Part shown: positions 36,161 through 45,103 of the stretch, piece by piece
How the letters are laid out: each line of letters begins with the position of its first letter
Numbering within the stretch: the stretch's first letter is position 1
Origin: FEN-299 sp963727765
Lineage (GTDB): Bacteria; Acidobacteriota; Vicinamibacteria; Vicinamibacterales; Fen-181
Length of the DNA: 64,000 bases
Direction: 5' to 3'
NCBI GenBank assembly: GCA_963727765.1
Contig: CAVSGZ010000007.1
Span: 434,001 to 498,000, forward strand
Notes under the pieces: generated by a model
Told to the model about the DNA's origin: nothing
Seen by the model: the letters and a program-made list of their open reading frames with translations, nothing else
The model's database searches: none
Program-made: the position numbers and the translations under genes

Positions 36161-38660
36161 ATGCACCGGCTCGTTTCGGTCGCCGTGCCGGTTCCCGCTC
36201 TCGATGCCCTGACCTATAGAGTCCCCGACGGCCTCTCCATGCCCGCCGTCGGCGCACGTGTTCTGGTGCCGGTCGGCGCGCGTCGGCTCACCGGGATCGT
36301 CACCCGGTCGGGCGAGGCGCGGGCGCAGGGTTCGCGCGAGGTCGCCCTCAAGGACCTCCTCGACGTCTTCGACGGCGACGCCTTCCTTCCGCCGCCGGTC
36401 GTGGCACTGACCGAGTGGGTGGCCGAGTACCTACATCTGCGGCGTGGGCGACGCCGTGGCCGCCGCGATGCCGCCGTTTGCGTGGGTCGAGAGCGAGTGG
36501 CGCGTCCGGGCGACGCCCGAGGGCCGGCAGCGACTGGAGCGCCAGCATCCGTCGGGGCGATCGACCCTGCGTGAGCGCGTGTTGGCGCTTCTGGCGGACG
36601 GCGCGTGGATGACTTTGCGCGGCGTGGCATTCCGGCTCGACCGCGAGGACTCAAGCCGCAAGGGCCGCGGCCTGCCCGTCAGGGCGGCCATCAGGGCGCT
36701 CCAGGCCGACGGGTTGGTGGAGGTCGAGGACGTCCTCGGCGGACAGGCCGACGCATCGAAGACCGTCCGTGTGGCTGCCATCACGGACGACGGCGCACAG
36801 GCGCTCGCGAGCGGCGAGACGCTCCGTCCGAAGCAGCGGGCCGCGCTGACCCTGCTCGCCGAGGCGCCTGCGGGCCTGCCCCTGGACCGGCTGCGGGAGT
36901 CTGACGTCTCGACCGACGTCGTGCAGCGGCTGGCCGACCGCGCCTGGGTGTCCATCCGCCGCGAACGATCCGAGCGGGACCCGTTCGAGTCGTCGGCACT
37001 GCCGGCCGGGGAGGATGCCGACCCGAACGGCGAGCGCGTGCTCACGACGGAGCAGGCAACGGCGTGGGAACGCCTGCGAACGCGCGCATCCGAGCGTCGC
37101 TTTGCGCCGGTGCTGCTGCACGGCGTGACCGGAAGCGGAAAGACGGAGCTCTATCTCCGGCTGGCCTCGGAAGTGTGCGCGTCGGGCCGCTCGTCCCTGG
37201 TGCTCGTTCCCGAGATCGGCTTGACCCCGGCGCTGGCCGGCGCGTTCCGGGCGCGTTTCGGAGACCGCGTCGCCATCCAGCACAGCGGCCTCTCGGACGG
37301 CGAGCGTTACGACCAGTGGCAGCGCATCCGCCGCGGCGCCGTGGACGTCGTCGTCGGCACGCGGTCCGCCGTGTTCGCCCCGCTCGCCGCGCTGGGCTTG
37401 ATCGTGGTGGACGAGGAGCACGACGGCTCGTACAAGCAGGAAGACGCGCCGCGCTACCACGGACGCGACGTGGCCGTGATGCGCGGCAAGCGCGAGGGAG
37501 CGCTCGTGGTGCTCGGGTCGGCCACGCCGTCGCTCGAGAGCTACCAGAACGCCGTGGCTGGACGATACGAACTCGTCACGCTGGACCGCCGCGTGCTCGA
37601 TCGCCCGCTCGCCAGGGTCGAGATCGTCAACATGCGGGACGAGTTCGCCGAGCGCGGCCCGGAGGTCGTGCTCAGCCGCGCGTTGACCGACGCGATGGCC
37701 GCGCGGCTCGAGCGCGGCGAGCAGGCGCTCGTGCTCCTCAACCGCCGCGGTCTCGCGACCGCCGTCGTCTGCCGGCAGTGCGGCGGCACGGTGACCTGCC
37801 CAAACTGCAGCGTGTCGCTGACCGTGCACCAGGGCACGCGGGGGGTGCTGCACGCCCGGTGCCACTACTGCGACCATTCCGTCGTCGTTCCGCGTGCGTG
37901 CCCGACGTGCGCGGCGCCGTACCTGGTGCAGACCGGCTTCGGCACCGAGCGCGTGGAGCGCGAAGTCCTGGCCGCTTTTCCCCACGCCCGCGTGGCGCGG
38001 ATCGACCGCGACACCATTCGTCGCCGCGGCGCGATGGTCGCGCTGCTCGACCGGTTCGCGCGCCGGGAGATCGACATCCTGATCGGCACGCAGATGATCG
38101 CCAAGGGGCACGACTTTCCGTGCGTGACGCTGGTGGGCGTCGTGTCGGCCGACGTCGGGCTGGGGCTGGCCGACTTCCGCGCATCGGAGCGGACGTTCCA
38201 GCTGCTCACGCAGGTCGTCGGGCGGGCGGGCCGTGGAGAGCAGCCGGGCGAGGCGGTCGTGCAGACGCTGTTCCCCGAGCACTACAGCATCCGGCACGCG
38301 CGACGGCAGGACTACCGCGCATTCTTTGAAGAGGAACTGGCGTTTCGGCGCGCGATGCAGTACCCGCCGCGCCTGGCGCTCACCTGCGGCATCGTGCGGG
38401 CCGGCAGCCTCGACGAGGCCATGGCCGACGCGCACGCGGTCGTGCGCACGCTGCGCGAGGCGGCCAGGGCGGGGCACTTCTGTGTCCTCGGTCCCGCTCC
38501 GGCCCCGTTCGTCAAGCTGCGGGGCGAGCATCGCGCCCAGTTCTTCGTGAAGGGCGTGCAGCGCGCCGCCATGCGTGCGGCGATCCGCCGCGCCCTCGAC
38601 GCGCGCCCCGAGCTGCGCCGACGCGTCGCCATCGACGTGGACCCGATGACGGTTCTCTGA
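36161..38660 (+). CDS. priA: primosomal protein N' (PriA helicase; one frameshift)
   Basis: Replication-restart helicase. After correcting a +1 C at 36431 (GAGTAC-C-TAC; EY|YICGVGDAVAAAMPP) the protein has 832 residues. N-terminal DNA-binding domain, Walker A HGVTGSGKTELY, DEEH box, and the zinc-binding Cys series CRQCGG, CPNC, CHYCDH, CPTC, then TQMIAKGHDFP in the helicase C domain. Starts one nt after the glycosylase stop. Confidence 0.94.
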
Positions 38661-38693
38661 GGCCGGCGCTCACAGCCAGGTGGCCACCAGGTT

Positions 38694-39770
38694 CTACCGG
38701 CCGAGGATGACCTCGTTGATCGGGCTGGGCATGAAACAGAGCGCGAGGATGACGACCGCCACCACGGCCAGCGCGAGGCGGCCGCGGTCGAGCGGCACGT
38801 CTTCGTCCACTGTCCTCGGGTGGCGCGGCCCGAAGGCGTACAGCATCACGACGATCAGGACCGTCCACGCCAGCCAGGACAGCGAGACGAAGGTCAGTCC
38901 CATCGCCACGGCCAGCGCGGCGAAGGTCACCCTGGTCGAATGCCGGCCCAGGACGGCGTACGAAATATGTCCACCGTCGAGCTGCCCGATGGGGAAGAGG
39001 TTGAGCGCGGTGGCGAGGCACCCGAACCAGGCCGCGAAGACCATCGGGTGCGCGTTCAGCATCGAGCCGTCGCGGATCGGACCGACGACCAGCCAGTTCG
39101 CCAGTTTGAAGAGCAATGGATCGGCGAACTCCTGCGCCGAGATGCCCTTGGGGATCGGCACGGTCGTCGAGAGCGCCAGGCCGGCGAAGAGCACCGGCAC
39201 GGCCACGACGAAGCCGGCAATCGGGCCGGCAATCCCGATATCGAAGAGCTGGCGCTTGGTCCTGATCGGCGCCCGGATCTTGATGAACGCACCCATCGTC
39301 CCCGCGATGAACGGGGGCGGGACCGGCAGGAAGAAGGGCAGCGAGGCGTTGACCTTGTAGCGGACGCACGCGAGGTAGTGCCCCATCTCGTGCGCGCCGA
39401 GGATCGCCAGCAGCGGCAGGCTGTACCACAGTCCGCCAGAGAACAAACTCCAGGTCGGCATGCCCTGGCGTACGCGGCCCATCATGAACTGGTAGCCGTA
39501 CCAGTGCTCCATCCCGACCAGCGTCGTCGTCAGCAGTGTCGCCAGCAGCAGCGCGACGTGCACCCATACGCGGTCCTTCGGGTAGACGGCGCGAAGGAAT
39601 TGACCCGGCAGCACTTGCCGGGATTCCGCGTCGAGGGGGATCCGCGGTACACTGACGGCGTCGAGCCTGAAGGGGGGCGGGGACAGTGGAAGCCCGGCCT
39701 CGGCGCCGGGCGCATGCGGGCCGGTGCCTTCAACGGGCGGAACTGCGGGGATGTCAGGAATCTGGGCCAA
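38694..39770 (-). CDS. site-2-protease-type zinc metalloprotease (M50)
   Basis: 358 residues from TTG 39770, the only plausible in-frame start downstream of the HU stop. Several transmembrane helices with the zinc motif HEMGH and the second ligand motif LFPIGQLDGGH. Members cut transmembrane substrates such as anti-sigma factors; the substrate is unknown. The first ~75 residues are Pro-rich and presumably cytoplasmic. The reading frame runs further upstream through the HU gene, but that part is not coding. Confidence 0.8.
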   Translation of the reverse strand: MAQIPDIPAVPPVEGTGPHAPGAEAGLPLSPPPFRLDAVSVPRIPLDAESRQVLPGQFLRAVYPKDRVWVHVALLLATLLTTTLVGMEHWYGYQFMMGRVRQGMPTWSLFSGGLWYSLPLLAILGAHEMGHYLACVRYKVNASLPFFLPVPPPFIAGTMGAFIKIRAPIRTKRQLFDIGIAGPIAGFVVAVPVLFAGLALSTTVPIPKGISAQEFADPLLFKLANWLVVGPIRDGSMLNAHPMVFAAWFGCLATALNLFPIGQLDGGHISYAVLGRHSTRVTFAALAVAMGLTFVSLSWLAWTVLIVVMLYAFGPRHPRTVDEDVPLDRGRLALAVVAVVILALCFMPSPINEVILGR

Positions 39771-39778
39771 GGGACGGT

Positions 39779-40048
39779 TCAGCTGATATTCTGCAGGTCT
39801 TTGCCAGGTTTGAAACGAATCGTGCGACCGGGCGGAATGCGCACTTCCTTGCCGGTGCGAGGGTTGCGGCCGATGCCTCGCTTGCGGGGCTTGACCTGGA
39901 AGACGCCGAACCCGCGGAGCTCGATCCGGTCGCCGCGCTGCATCGAGACACGCATCGCGTCGAAGACGGCATCCACCGCCAACTCGGCCTTGACCTTCGT
40001 GATGTCCGCGGCTTTCGAGACCTCGTTGACGATGTCCACCTTGATCAT
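39779..40048 (-). CDS. HU/IHF-family DNA-binding protein
   Basis: 89 residues from ATG 40048 (MIKVDIVNEVSK), with GGAG 9 nt upstream; ATG 40063 is an alternative that overlaps this site. The DNA-clasping arm reads RGIGRNPRTGKEVRIPPG, closer to IHF-alpha than to E. coli HU. Architectural nucleoid protein. Its promoter is very close to consensus. Confidence 0.94.
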   Translation of the reverse strand: MIKVDIVNEVSKAADITKVKAELAVDAVFDAMRVSMQRGDRIELRGFGVFQVKPRKRGIGRNPRTGKEVRIPPGRTIRFKPGKDLQNIS

Positions 40049-40077
40049 GCTGTGGCGCTCCATGGACGCTGCTAACT

Positions 40078-40106
40078 ATCATAGGGAGAGAGACTTACGC
40101 TGTCAA
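40078..40106 (-). promoter_or_regulatory. near-consensus sigma-70 promoter of the HU gene
   Basis: On the minus strand TTGACA (40106-40101), 17-nt spacer, TATGAT (40083-40078). It is the best -35/-10 pair in the window, consistent with a highly expressed nucleoid protein. Confidence 0.8.
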
Positions 40107-40174
40107 GGCAGGAACAGCCGGCCCGGGAGGGCCGCGGCGCCCCTCGGGCGGGTGCTGTAACGCAAAGGGAGATT

Positions 40175-41611
40175 GTGGCTAGACGAGCTTTGCCGGTCGT
40201 GGGCCTGGTCGGTCGGCCGAACGTCGGGAAATCGACGCTCTTCAACCGGATTACCCGGTCGAGGCGCGCGATCGTGACGGCGATTGCGGGCACGACCCGG
40301 GACGTGATCGCGCAGCCCGTCGCGTGGGATGGCGTGGAGTTCTCGCTCGCCGACACCGGCGGCGTCTACGGCGCGAGCGAGGATCCGCTTCACGACATGG
40401 TCCACGAGCAGGGGCGGCGCGTCATCGACTCTGCCGACCTGCTCGTTCTCGTCGTGGACGGGAGACAGGGCCTCATGTCCGGCGACGAGGAGATCGTCCA
40501 GGCGCTTCGCGCGACGGGCACGCCGATGATTCTCGCCGTGAACAAGATGGACGACAAGCGGGCGCGCGAAGGGGCGATGGAGCTGTTTCAGCTGGGCATC
40601 GAACCGGTGATCGAGATTTCGGCCGAGCACGGCCATGGCATCTCCGACTTGCTCGACGAAGTCGTGCGGCGACTGCCCGGCGCCCATCAGGCCGGCAGCA
40701 AGGCCGACGCGCAGGCGGCGGGTGAGGTGGACGGCGAAGCCGAGCACGAGCCGCTGCATGAGGCAGACCAGGCGCCGCCGGAGATTGGCGTGGCGATTAT
40801 CGGGCGGCCCAACGTCGGCAAGTCGTCGCTCGTCAACCGGCTGCTGCGCGAGGAGCGGATGCTGGTCAGCGAGCTGCCGGGGACGACGCGTGATGCCGTG
40901 GACACGCTGCTCAGGTGGCATCGCCGCGACTTTCGGATCGTCGACACGGCGGGAATCAGGCGACCGGGGCGAGTCGCCAGATCCGGGCAAGTCGAGTCGC
41001 TGAGCGTCATCATCGCCAGGCGGGCAGTCGAGGCGGCCGACGTCGCCGTCGTCCTGATCGACGCGACCGAGGGCGCGACCGAGCAGGATGGTGCCATTGC
41101 CGGTGAGGCCGAGAAGGCCGGGTGCGGGGTCATCGTCGCGGTCAACAAGTGGGACCTGATGAAGTCGCAGGGACCCGATTACGCCAAGGTGTTCGACGAT
41201 CAGATGCAGCGGCGGCTGAAGTTCCTCGACTTCGCCCCGGTGCTGCACATTTCCGCCGCGACAGGGGAGCGGACAGCGAAACTCCTGGAGACGATCGACC
41301 GCGTGGCCGAAGCGCGCCAGCGGCGCATTGGTACGGGAGAGCTGAACCGGTTCGTCGAGACGGTGACGGCGGCGCATCCGCCGGCGAGCCCGGGACGCAA
41401 GGCCGTGCGCATTCTCTACGCGGCGCAGATCGGCGTGGCGCCGCCGTCGTTCGTGTTCTTCACCAACGTGGCGACGACCTTCCACTTCTCTTACGCGCGG
41501 TTCCTCGTCAACCAGCTCCGCGAGTCGTTCGGGTTCCACGGCGTGCCCATCCGGATCCAGGTGCGCGCCCGGCGCGACCACAGGGGCGCGGGCTCCAAGG
41601 ACCGTATGTAG
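40175..41611 (+). CDS. der: ribosome assembly GTPase Der (EngA)
   Basis: 478 residues. Two G domains, each with P-loop GRPNVGKS (near residues 13 and 210), DTGG/DTAGI and NKMD/NKWD, and a C-terminal KH-like domain. Acts in 50S assembly. Start GTG 40175 follows AAAGGGA. The linker between the G domains is Glu/Ala-rich. Confidence 0.95.
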   Translation: MARRALPVVGLVGRPNVGKSTLFNRITRSRRAIVTAIAGTTRDVIAQPVAWDGVEFSLADTGGVYGASEDPLHDMVHEQGRRVIDSADLLVLVVDGRQGLMSGDEEIVQALRATGTPMILAVNKMDDKRAREGAMELFQLGIEPVIEISAEHGHGISDLLDEVVRRLPGAHQAGSKADAQAAGEVDGEAEHEPLHEADQAPPEIGVAIIGRPNVGKSSLVNRLLREERMLVSELPGTTRDAVDTLLRWHRRDFRIVDTAGIRRPGRVARSGQVESLSVIIARRAVEAADVAVVLIDATEGATEQDGAIAGEAEKAGCGVIVAVNKWDLMKSQGPDYAKVFDDQMQRRLKFLDFAPVLHISAATGERTAKLLETIDRVAEARQRRIGTGELNRFVETVTAAHPPASPGRKAVRILYAAQIGVAPPSFVFFTNVATTFHFSYARFLVNQLRESFGFHGVPIRIQVRARRDHRGAGSKDRM

Positions 41612-41655
41612 GCCGGGGCTTCCTTGGCCTGAGCGAAGTCGAAGGCAGCCCCGGC
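41612..41655. repeat. intergenic hairpin with TGAGCGAAGTCGAAGG core
   Basis: GCCGGGGCT (41612-41620) pairs with AGCCCCGGC (41647-41655). The loop contains TGAGCGAAGTCGAAGG. No T-tract follows, so a dispersed repeat is more likely than an intrinsic terminator, though it may still end der transcription. Confidence 0.6.
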
Positions 41656-41672
41656 GATCGTTGGCTGCGTGA

Positions 41673-41678
41673 TATACT
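41673..41678 (+). promoter_or_regulatory. -10 element of the MerR-type regulator gene
   Basis: TATACT 14 nt before GTG 41693. No good -35 seen. Confidence 0.4.
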
Positions 41679-41692
41679 TCGCCGTCAGAGCC

Positions 41693-42298
41693 GTGGCAGA
41701 CACTTCCATCGACATCCCGAACCGGGCCGCGTTCAAGGCGTCAGAGGTGTGCGAGATCGCGCAGATCCCGCCCTACGTCCTGAGGTCGTGGGAGAAGGAG
41801 TTCCCCGGCCTCGGCGCGGCGGCGCGCCCTGGAGGTCCCCGGATCTACCGGCGCGAGGACGTCGAGCAGATCCTGCGGATCAAGCAGATGGTGTTCGCCG
41901 AGGGACTGACGCTGGCCGGGGCCCGGCGGAAGATCGAGGGCGACGCGCCGATCGAGGAACTCGTGGTGGTCCCACCGTCGGGAGTGCCCGAAGCGGTGAG
42001 GGCCAGAGTCCTGGAAGTGCGCCAGGGGCTGCGCGACCTGCTGGGCCTGCTGTCGGCGCCAGTGGAGAAGGCCCCGGGCCGCGCCGTGCCAGCTGACGCG
42101 TCGCCGAGGCGGGCGGACAATGTCGGGACGGCTGAAGACGTGCCGACGTGGCCGCCGCAGAAGGCCAAGGGGCGGCCTCTCGCCGCGCGCGACGAGGCCG
42201 CCATCCGCCAAAGGGATCTGCCGCTGCTCGAGACTCCCGAGGAACCTGTACCCAAGCCGCGCCAGACGCGGCGGGTCGCTGCCCAGCCGCCCAAGTAG
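41693..42298 (+). CDS. MerR-family transcriptional regulator
   Basis: 201 residues from GTG 41693. N-terminal winged HTH (FKASEVCEIAQIPPYVLRSWEKEFPG, then RIYRREDVEQILRIKQMV). The remainder is low-complexity (Pro, Arg, Glu) with no ligand-binding Cys, so it is not a metal sensor of the classical type. Similar short MerR proteins often lie beside ihf genes; here HU is 1.7 kb away. The reading 24 nt longer from 41669 would start inside the promoter. Confidence 0.8.
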   Translation: MADTSIDIPNRAAFKASEVCEIAQIPPYVLRSWEKEFPGLGAAARPGGPRIYRREDVEQILRIKQMVFAEGLTLAGARRKIEGDAPIEELVVVPPSGVPEAVRARVLEVRQGLRDLLGLLSAPVEKAPGRAVPADASPRRADNVGTAEDVPTWPPQKAKGRPLAARDEAAIRQRDLPLLETPEEPVPKPRQTRRVAAQPPK

Positions 42299-42300
42299 GG

Positions 42301-42306
42301 TAGAAT
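42301..42306 (+). promoter_or_regulatory. -10 element of tRNA-Pro
   Basis: TAGAAT, 12 nt before the mature 5' end of the tRNA. Confidence 0.45.
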
Positions 42307-42318
42307 GGTCGGACGGGT

Positions 42319-42395
42319 CGGGGCGTAGCGCAGCTTGGTAGCGCACCTGAATGGGGTTCAGGGGGTCGCTGGTTCGAATCCAGTCGCCCCGACCA
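42319..42395 (+). tRNA. tRNA-Pro (anticodon GGG)
   Basis: 77 nt including an encoded CCA end. Acceptor CGGGGCG / CGCCCCG, D stem GCGC/GCGC, anticodon stem CCTGA/TCAGG with loop ATGGGGT (anticodon GGG, reading CCC), 5-nt variable loop and T arm GCTGG-TTCGAAT-CCAGT. Confidence 0.95.
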
Positions 42396-42405
42396 CTCTC
42401 CTCCT

Positions 42406-43254
42406 TCATACGGCGGCCCCGCCGCTCAACGAGTCCCTGCTTCTTTCCTCGCTCCTGCCGCCCTCGAGCCTCGGCGCCAGGATCTCGCCGTTCAGTAGCG
42501 CCGCCGGCCCCTCGATTTGCGGCACCTGCTCATATCCGTTCTCCTTGAGCAGCCTGCGCGTTCGGGTGACGACCGCACGGTAGGTCCCGCAGTATCCCAG
42601 ATCCTCTATCGCGCGGCACAGATAGAACGTGAGCGCGCCGTGATACACGCCCGCGATGTCGGCGTCGGCAGAGGACTGATCCGAGCGGCATCCCGCGATG
42701 AGGATCGCACCAGATTCGGCCGCCTTCGCGCCGAATCGGCGCATGGCAAGGTCCGCGCGAATCAGGCGATGAAAGCGGGCTGGCGGATGCAGGCAGCGGC
42801 TGCGTGCGCCGGCCAGATCCCGCAACCCCGTGCCCGAGTGGCAGGAGTCGAGGATCACGGTCAGGTTCACGCCCGCCGACAGCCCGCCGACAATCGCGTG
42901 CAGGCCGTCGTCGGTGAGCGGATGATCCCAATCGAGATCGTAGGGGCAGATGATCTCGTCGAGGCCGTCGACTTCGTCCCCGTCAAGGTCCGGCACCTGC
43001 GACCCGTGGCCCGAGTAGTGGAACACCAGCACGTCGCCGGGCCTCGAATCATCCACCAGCCACCGCAGACTCGAGACGATCGCCGCCGTCGTGGCTCGCG
43101 AGTCAGTGAGCAGCCTGACGGCGCCGTCGCCGGGAAACCCGAAATGCCCGTGAAGCAGGTCGCCGACCTGGCGGACATCGTTCAGGCAGCCGTGAAGCGC
43201 GTTCTCGGGGTCCGGGTAGCTGTTGATGCCGACGAGCAGCGCCTTCTTCGCCAT
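42406..43254 (-). CDS. metacaspase-like cysteine peptidase (C14)
   Basis: 282 residues from ATG 43254 (MAKKALLVGINSYPD). Caspase-fold p20 domain with catalytic His83 in HYSGHGS and Cys138 in DSCHSGTG; the SxDxD-type acidic loop DLDGDEVDGLDE follows the His. Bacterial metacaspases usually cleave after Arg or Lys and some are Ca-dependent. No extra sensor domain and no signal peptide. It is the last gene of a run that includes a haem-type sensor kinase and an NtrC-type regulator, 151 nt downstream of the Cys-rich gene. Confidence 0.88.
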   Translation of the reverse strand: MAKKALLVGINSYPDPENALHGCLNDVRQVGDLLHGHFGFPGDGAVRLLTDSRATTAAIVSSLRWLVDDSRPGDVLVFHYSGHGSQVPDLDGDEVDGLDEIICPYDLDWDHPLTDDGLHAIVGGLSAGVNLTVILDSCHSGTGLRDLAGARSRCLHPPARFHRLIRADLAMRRFGAKAAESGAILIAGCRSDQSSADADIAGVYHGALTFYLCRAIEDLGYCGTYRAVVTRTRRLLKENGYEQVPQIEGPAALLNGEILAPRLEGGRSEERSRDSLSGGAAV

Positions 43255-43405
43255 GGTGCCTCCTTGGGCTGATCCGAGGTCGACCGATGATCGGGCCGAA
43301 CTCGGCCGTGGACAAGAGGGCGGCGAGGGGTTGCGTGCAAACGGCGCGAGAGGGAAGAGGCGTGCAATGTCAGGCCGGTCCTGGCACGCGAATCCGTCGC
43401 AAGGA

Positions 43406-43627
43406 TCACTCTTGCACCCTCGTCGGAGGCTGGACCGTTTCAAACAGGGCTTCGTGCTCCGGGCAGGCCTTCAGGCGCTCGGACAGCTCCTTGAAGAGCG
43501 GACACTGCTCGAAATCGCCGCCGAGGCACGGGTTCGCCGAGGCCAGACGGTCCAGCGGGACCATCTTCTTGACCGGATAGGCCCGGCAGAACAACATCAC
43601 GGCTTCTTTGAGGTGTGGACAGGACAT
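43406..43627 (-). CDS. small cysteine-rich protein, unknown function
   Basis: 73 residues from ATG 43627 (MSCPHLKEAVMLFCRAYPVKK). Five Cys at residues 3, 14, 34, 42 and 55, spaced to form a metal or Fe-S site rather than a zinc ribbon. No signal peptide. It lies 72 nt after the sigma-54 regulator and before the metacaspase on the same strand, so it belongs to the sensor operon. I do not recognise a named family. The Cys pattern and the regular codon use make a real gene likely. Confidence 0.65.
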   Translation of the reverse strand: MSCPHLKEAVMLFCRAYPVKKMVPLDRLASANPCLGGDFEQCPLFKELSERLKACPEHEALFETVQPPTRVQE

Positions 43628-43699
43628 CGGTTGAGTTCTCAGGGATGGTGGACCAGCAATCGGCTTCTGATCTCCGGCCGCTTCCCGCCAGGCGGCAAT

Positions 43700-45103
43700 C
43701 TAGTTCTCAGGCTCAGGCTTCTCGTCGCCTCCAGGATCAGGCTCGCCGTCCTTCTGCAGATGGTACTTGCGCATCTTGTTGTAAAGCGTCGCCCTGTCGA
43801 TATCCAGCGTGCGGGCTGCGAGACTGATGTTCCCCTCCGAGCCCTGCAGGACCCTGGCGATGTGATGGCGCTCCACGCCCTCGAGCGACGCCAGCGCACT
43901 GCCGTTCTGGGCGTCGGCGCAGGGCGGACGCCGCAGACCCAGATCGGCGGTTTGAATCACGGGTCCCGTGGTGACCACCATCGCCCGCTCGAGGCTGTTG
44001 GCCAGTTCGCGGACATTGCCCGGCCAGGTCTGGCTCATGAGCAACCGCATGGCGTCACCTGACACGCCGTCCACGCGGCGGTTCGTCTCGGCCCCGAGCC
44101 TCTCCAGCAGATGCTCGACCAGCAGCGGCAAATCCGAGACCCGGTCGCGCAGCGGCGGCACATTGATCTGAATGATGTTTAGCCGATAGAACAGATCCCG
44201 GCGGAAGTTCCCCGCATCGACGTCCTTCTGCAGGGCGCGGTTGGTCGCGGCGATGATGCGCACGTCGACGTGGACGGATTCCGATCCGCCGACCCTGAAG
44301 AACTGCCGGTCCTCGAGCACGCGCAGCAAGTCGAGCTGGACCTTCGCGCTGATGTCGCCAATTTCGTCGAGGAACAGCGTGCCGCCGTCGGCCATCTCGA
44401 ACTTGCCCTTGTGCCGCGCGGCCGCGCCGGTGAAAGCCCCCTTCTCGTGCCCGAAGAGCTCCGACTCGAGCAGCGTCTCGGTGAGCCCCGCGCAGGCGAC
44501 GGCGACAAACGGCCCCTCGTTCCTCGGGCTCTCCGCGTGGATGGCGCGCGCGAGCAGCTCCTTGCCGGTCCCGCTCTCGCCGAGGATGAGGATGGTCGAG
44601 TTGCTGCGCGCGGCCGTGCGCGCGAGGTCGAAGACCGCCTGCATCTCCGCGCTCTTGCTGATCAGGTCGCGGAAGTGATACTCGCGCTTGAGCACCTTGC
44701 GCAGCAGCACGTTCTCCCGGACGAGCGCCTGCTGGGTGACGATCTTCTGGATCATCAGGCTCAGCTCTTCGGGGTCGAAGGGCTTGGTCAGGTAGTCGTA
44801 GGCGCCGATCTTCATGGCCGCCACGGCGCTGTCCACGGTGGCGTAGGCGGTCATGATCACGGTAGCGGCCTCAGGCTGCGTCTTCTTCGCCTCCTCGAGC
44901 ACCTGCAGCCCGTCGATGCCGGGCATCTTCAGGTCCACGAGCAGGATCGACCATCGCTCCTTGTGGATGCGGTCGATGCCGGTCTCCCCGTCGGGCGCCG
45001 ATGCGAGCGTGTAGCCGTCTTTCTCGAGCCACGCCGACAGCGACTCACGCACGATCTCCTCATCGTCCACGATGAGGATGCGGGCTCGTTCTCTACTCAT
45101 CAT
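43700..45103 (-). CDS. NtrC-family sigma-54-dependent response regulator
   Basis: 467 residues. Receiver domain with phospho-acceptor Asp in LLVDLKMPG, AAA+ domain with Walker A GESGTGKE, the sigma-54 contact loop GAFTGA and LFLDEIGDIS, and a Fis-type HTH (NISLAARTLDIDRATLYNKM). Overlaps the kinase gene by 11 nt, so the pair is cognate. It should activate sigma-54 promoters; candidates are the nearby redox operons, but I found no clear -24/-12 site. Confidence 0.93.
   Translation of the reverse strand: MMSRERARILIVDDEEIVRESLSAWLEKDGYTLASAPDGETGIDRIHKERWSILLVDLKMPGIDGLQVLEEAKKTQPEAATVIMTAYATVDSAVAAMKIGAYDYLTKPFDPEELSLMIQKIVTQQALVRENVLLRKVLKREYHFRDLISKSAEMQAVFDLARTAARSNSTILILGESGTGKELLARAIHAESPRNEGPFVAVACAGLTETLLESELFGHEKGAFTGAAARHKGKFEMADGGTLFLDEIGDISAKVQLDLLRVLEDRQFFRVGGSESVHVDVRIIAATNRALQKDVDAGNFRRDLFYRLNIIQINVPPLRDRVSDLPLLVEHLLERLGAETNRRVDGVSGDAMRLLMSQTWPGNVRELANSLERAMVVTTGPVIQTADLGLRRPPCADAQNGSALASLEGVERHHIARVLQGSEGNISLAARTLDIDRATLYNKMRKYHLQKDGEPDPGGDEKPEPEN

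Noticed and set aside
38694..40082. M50 protease reading extended upstream to 40082
   Set aside because: That part is an alternative frame of the HU gene, which has a near-consensus promoter and clear HU sequence.
42406..43443. Metacaspase with 63 extra N-terminal residues from 43443
   Set aside because: The extension overlaps the Cys-rich gene, is Pro/Ser/Arg-rich, and the family starts at MAKKALLVG (43254).
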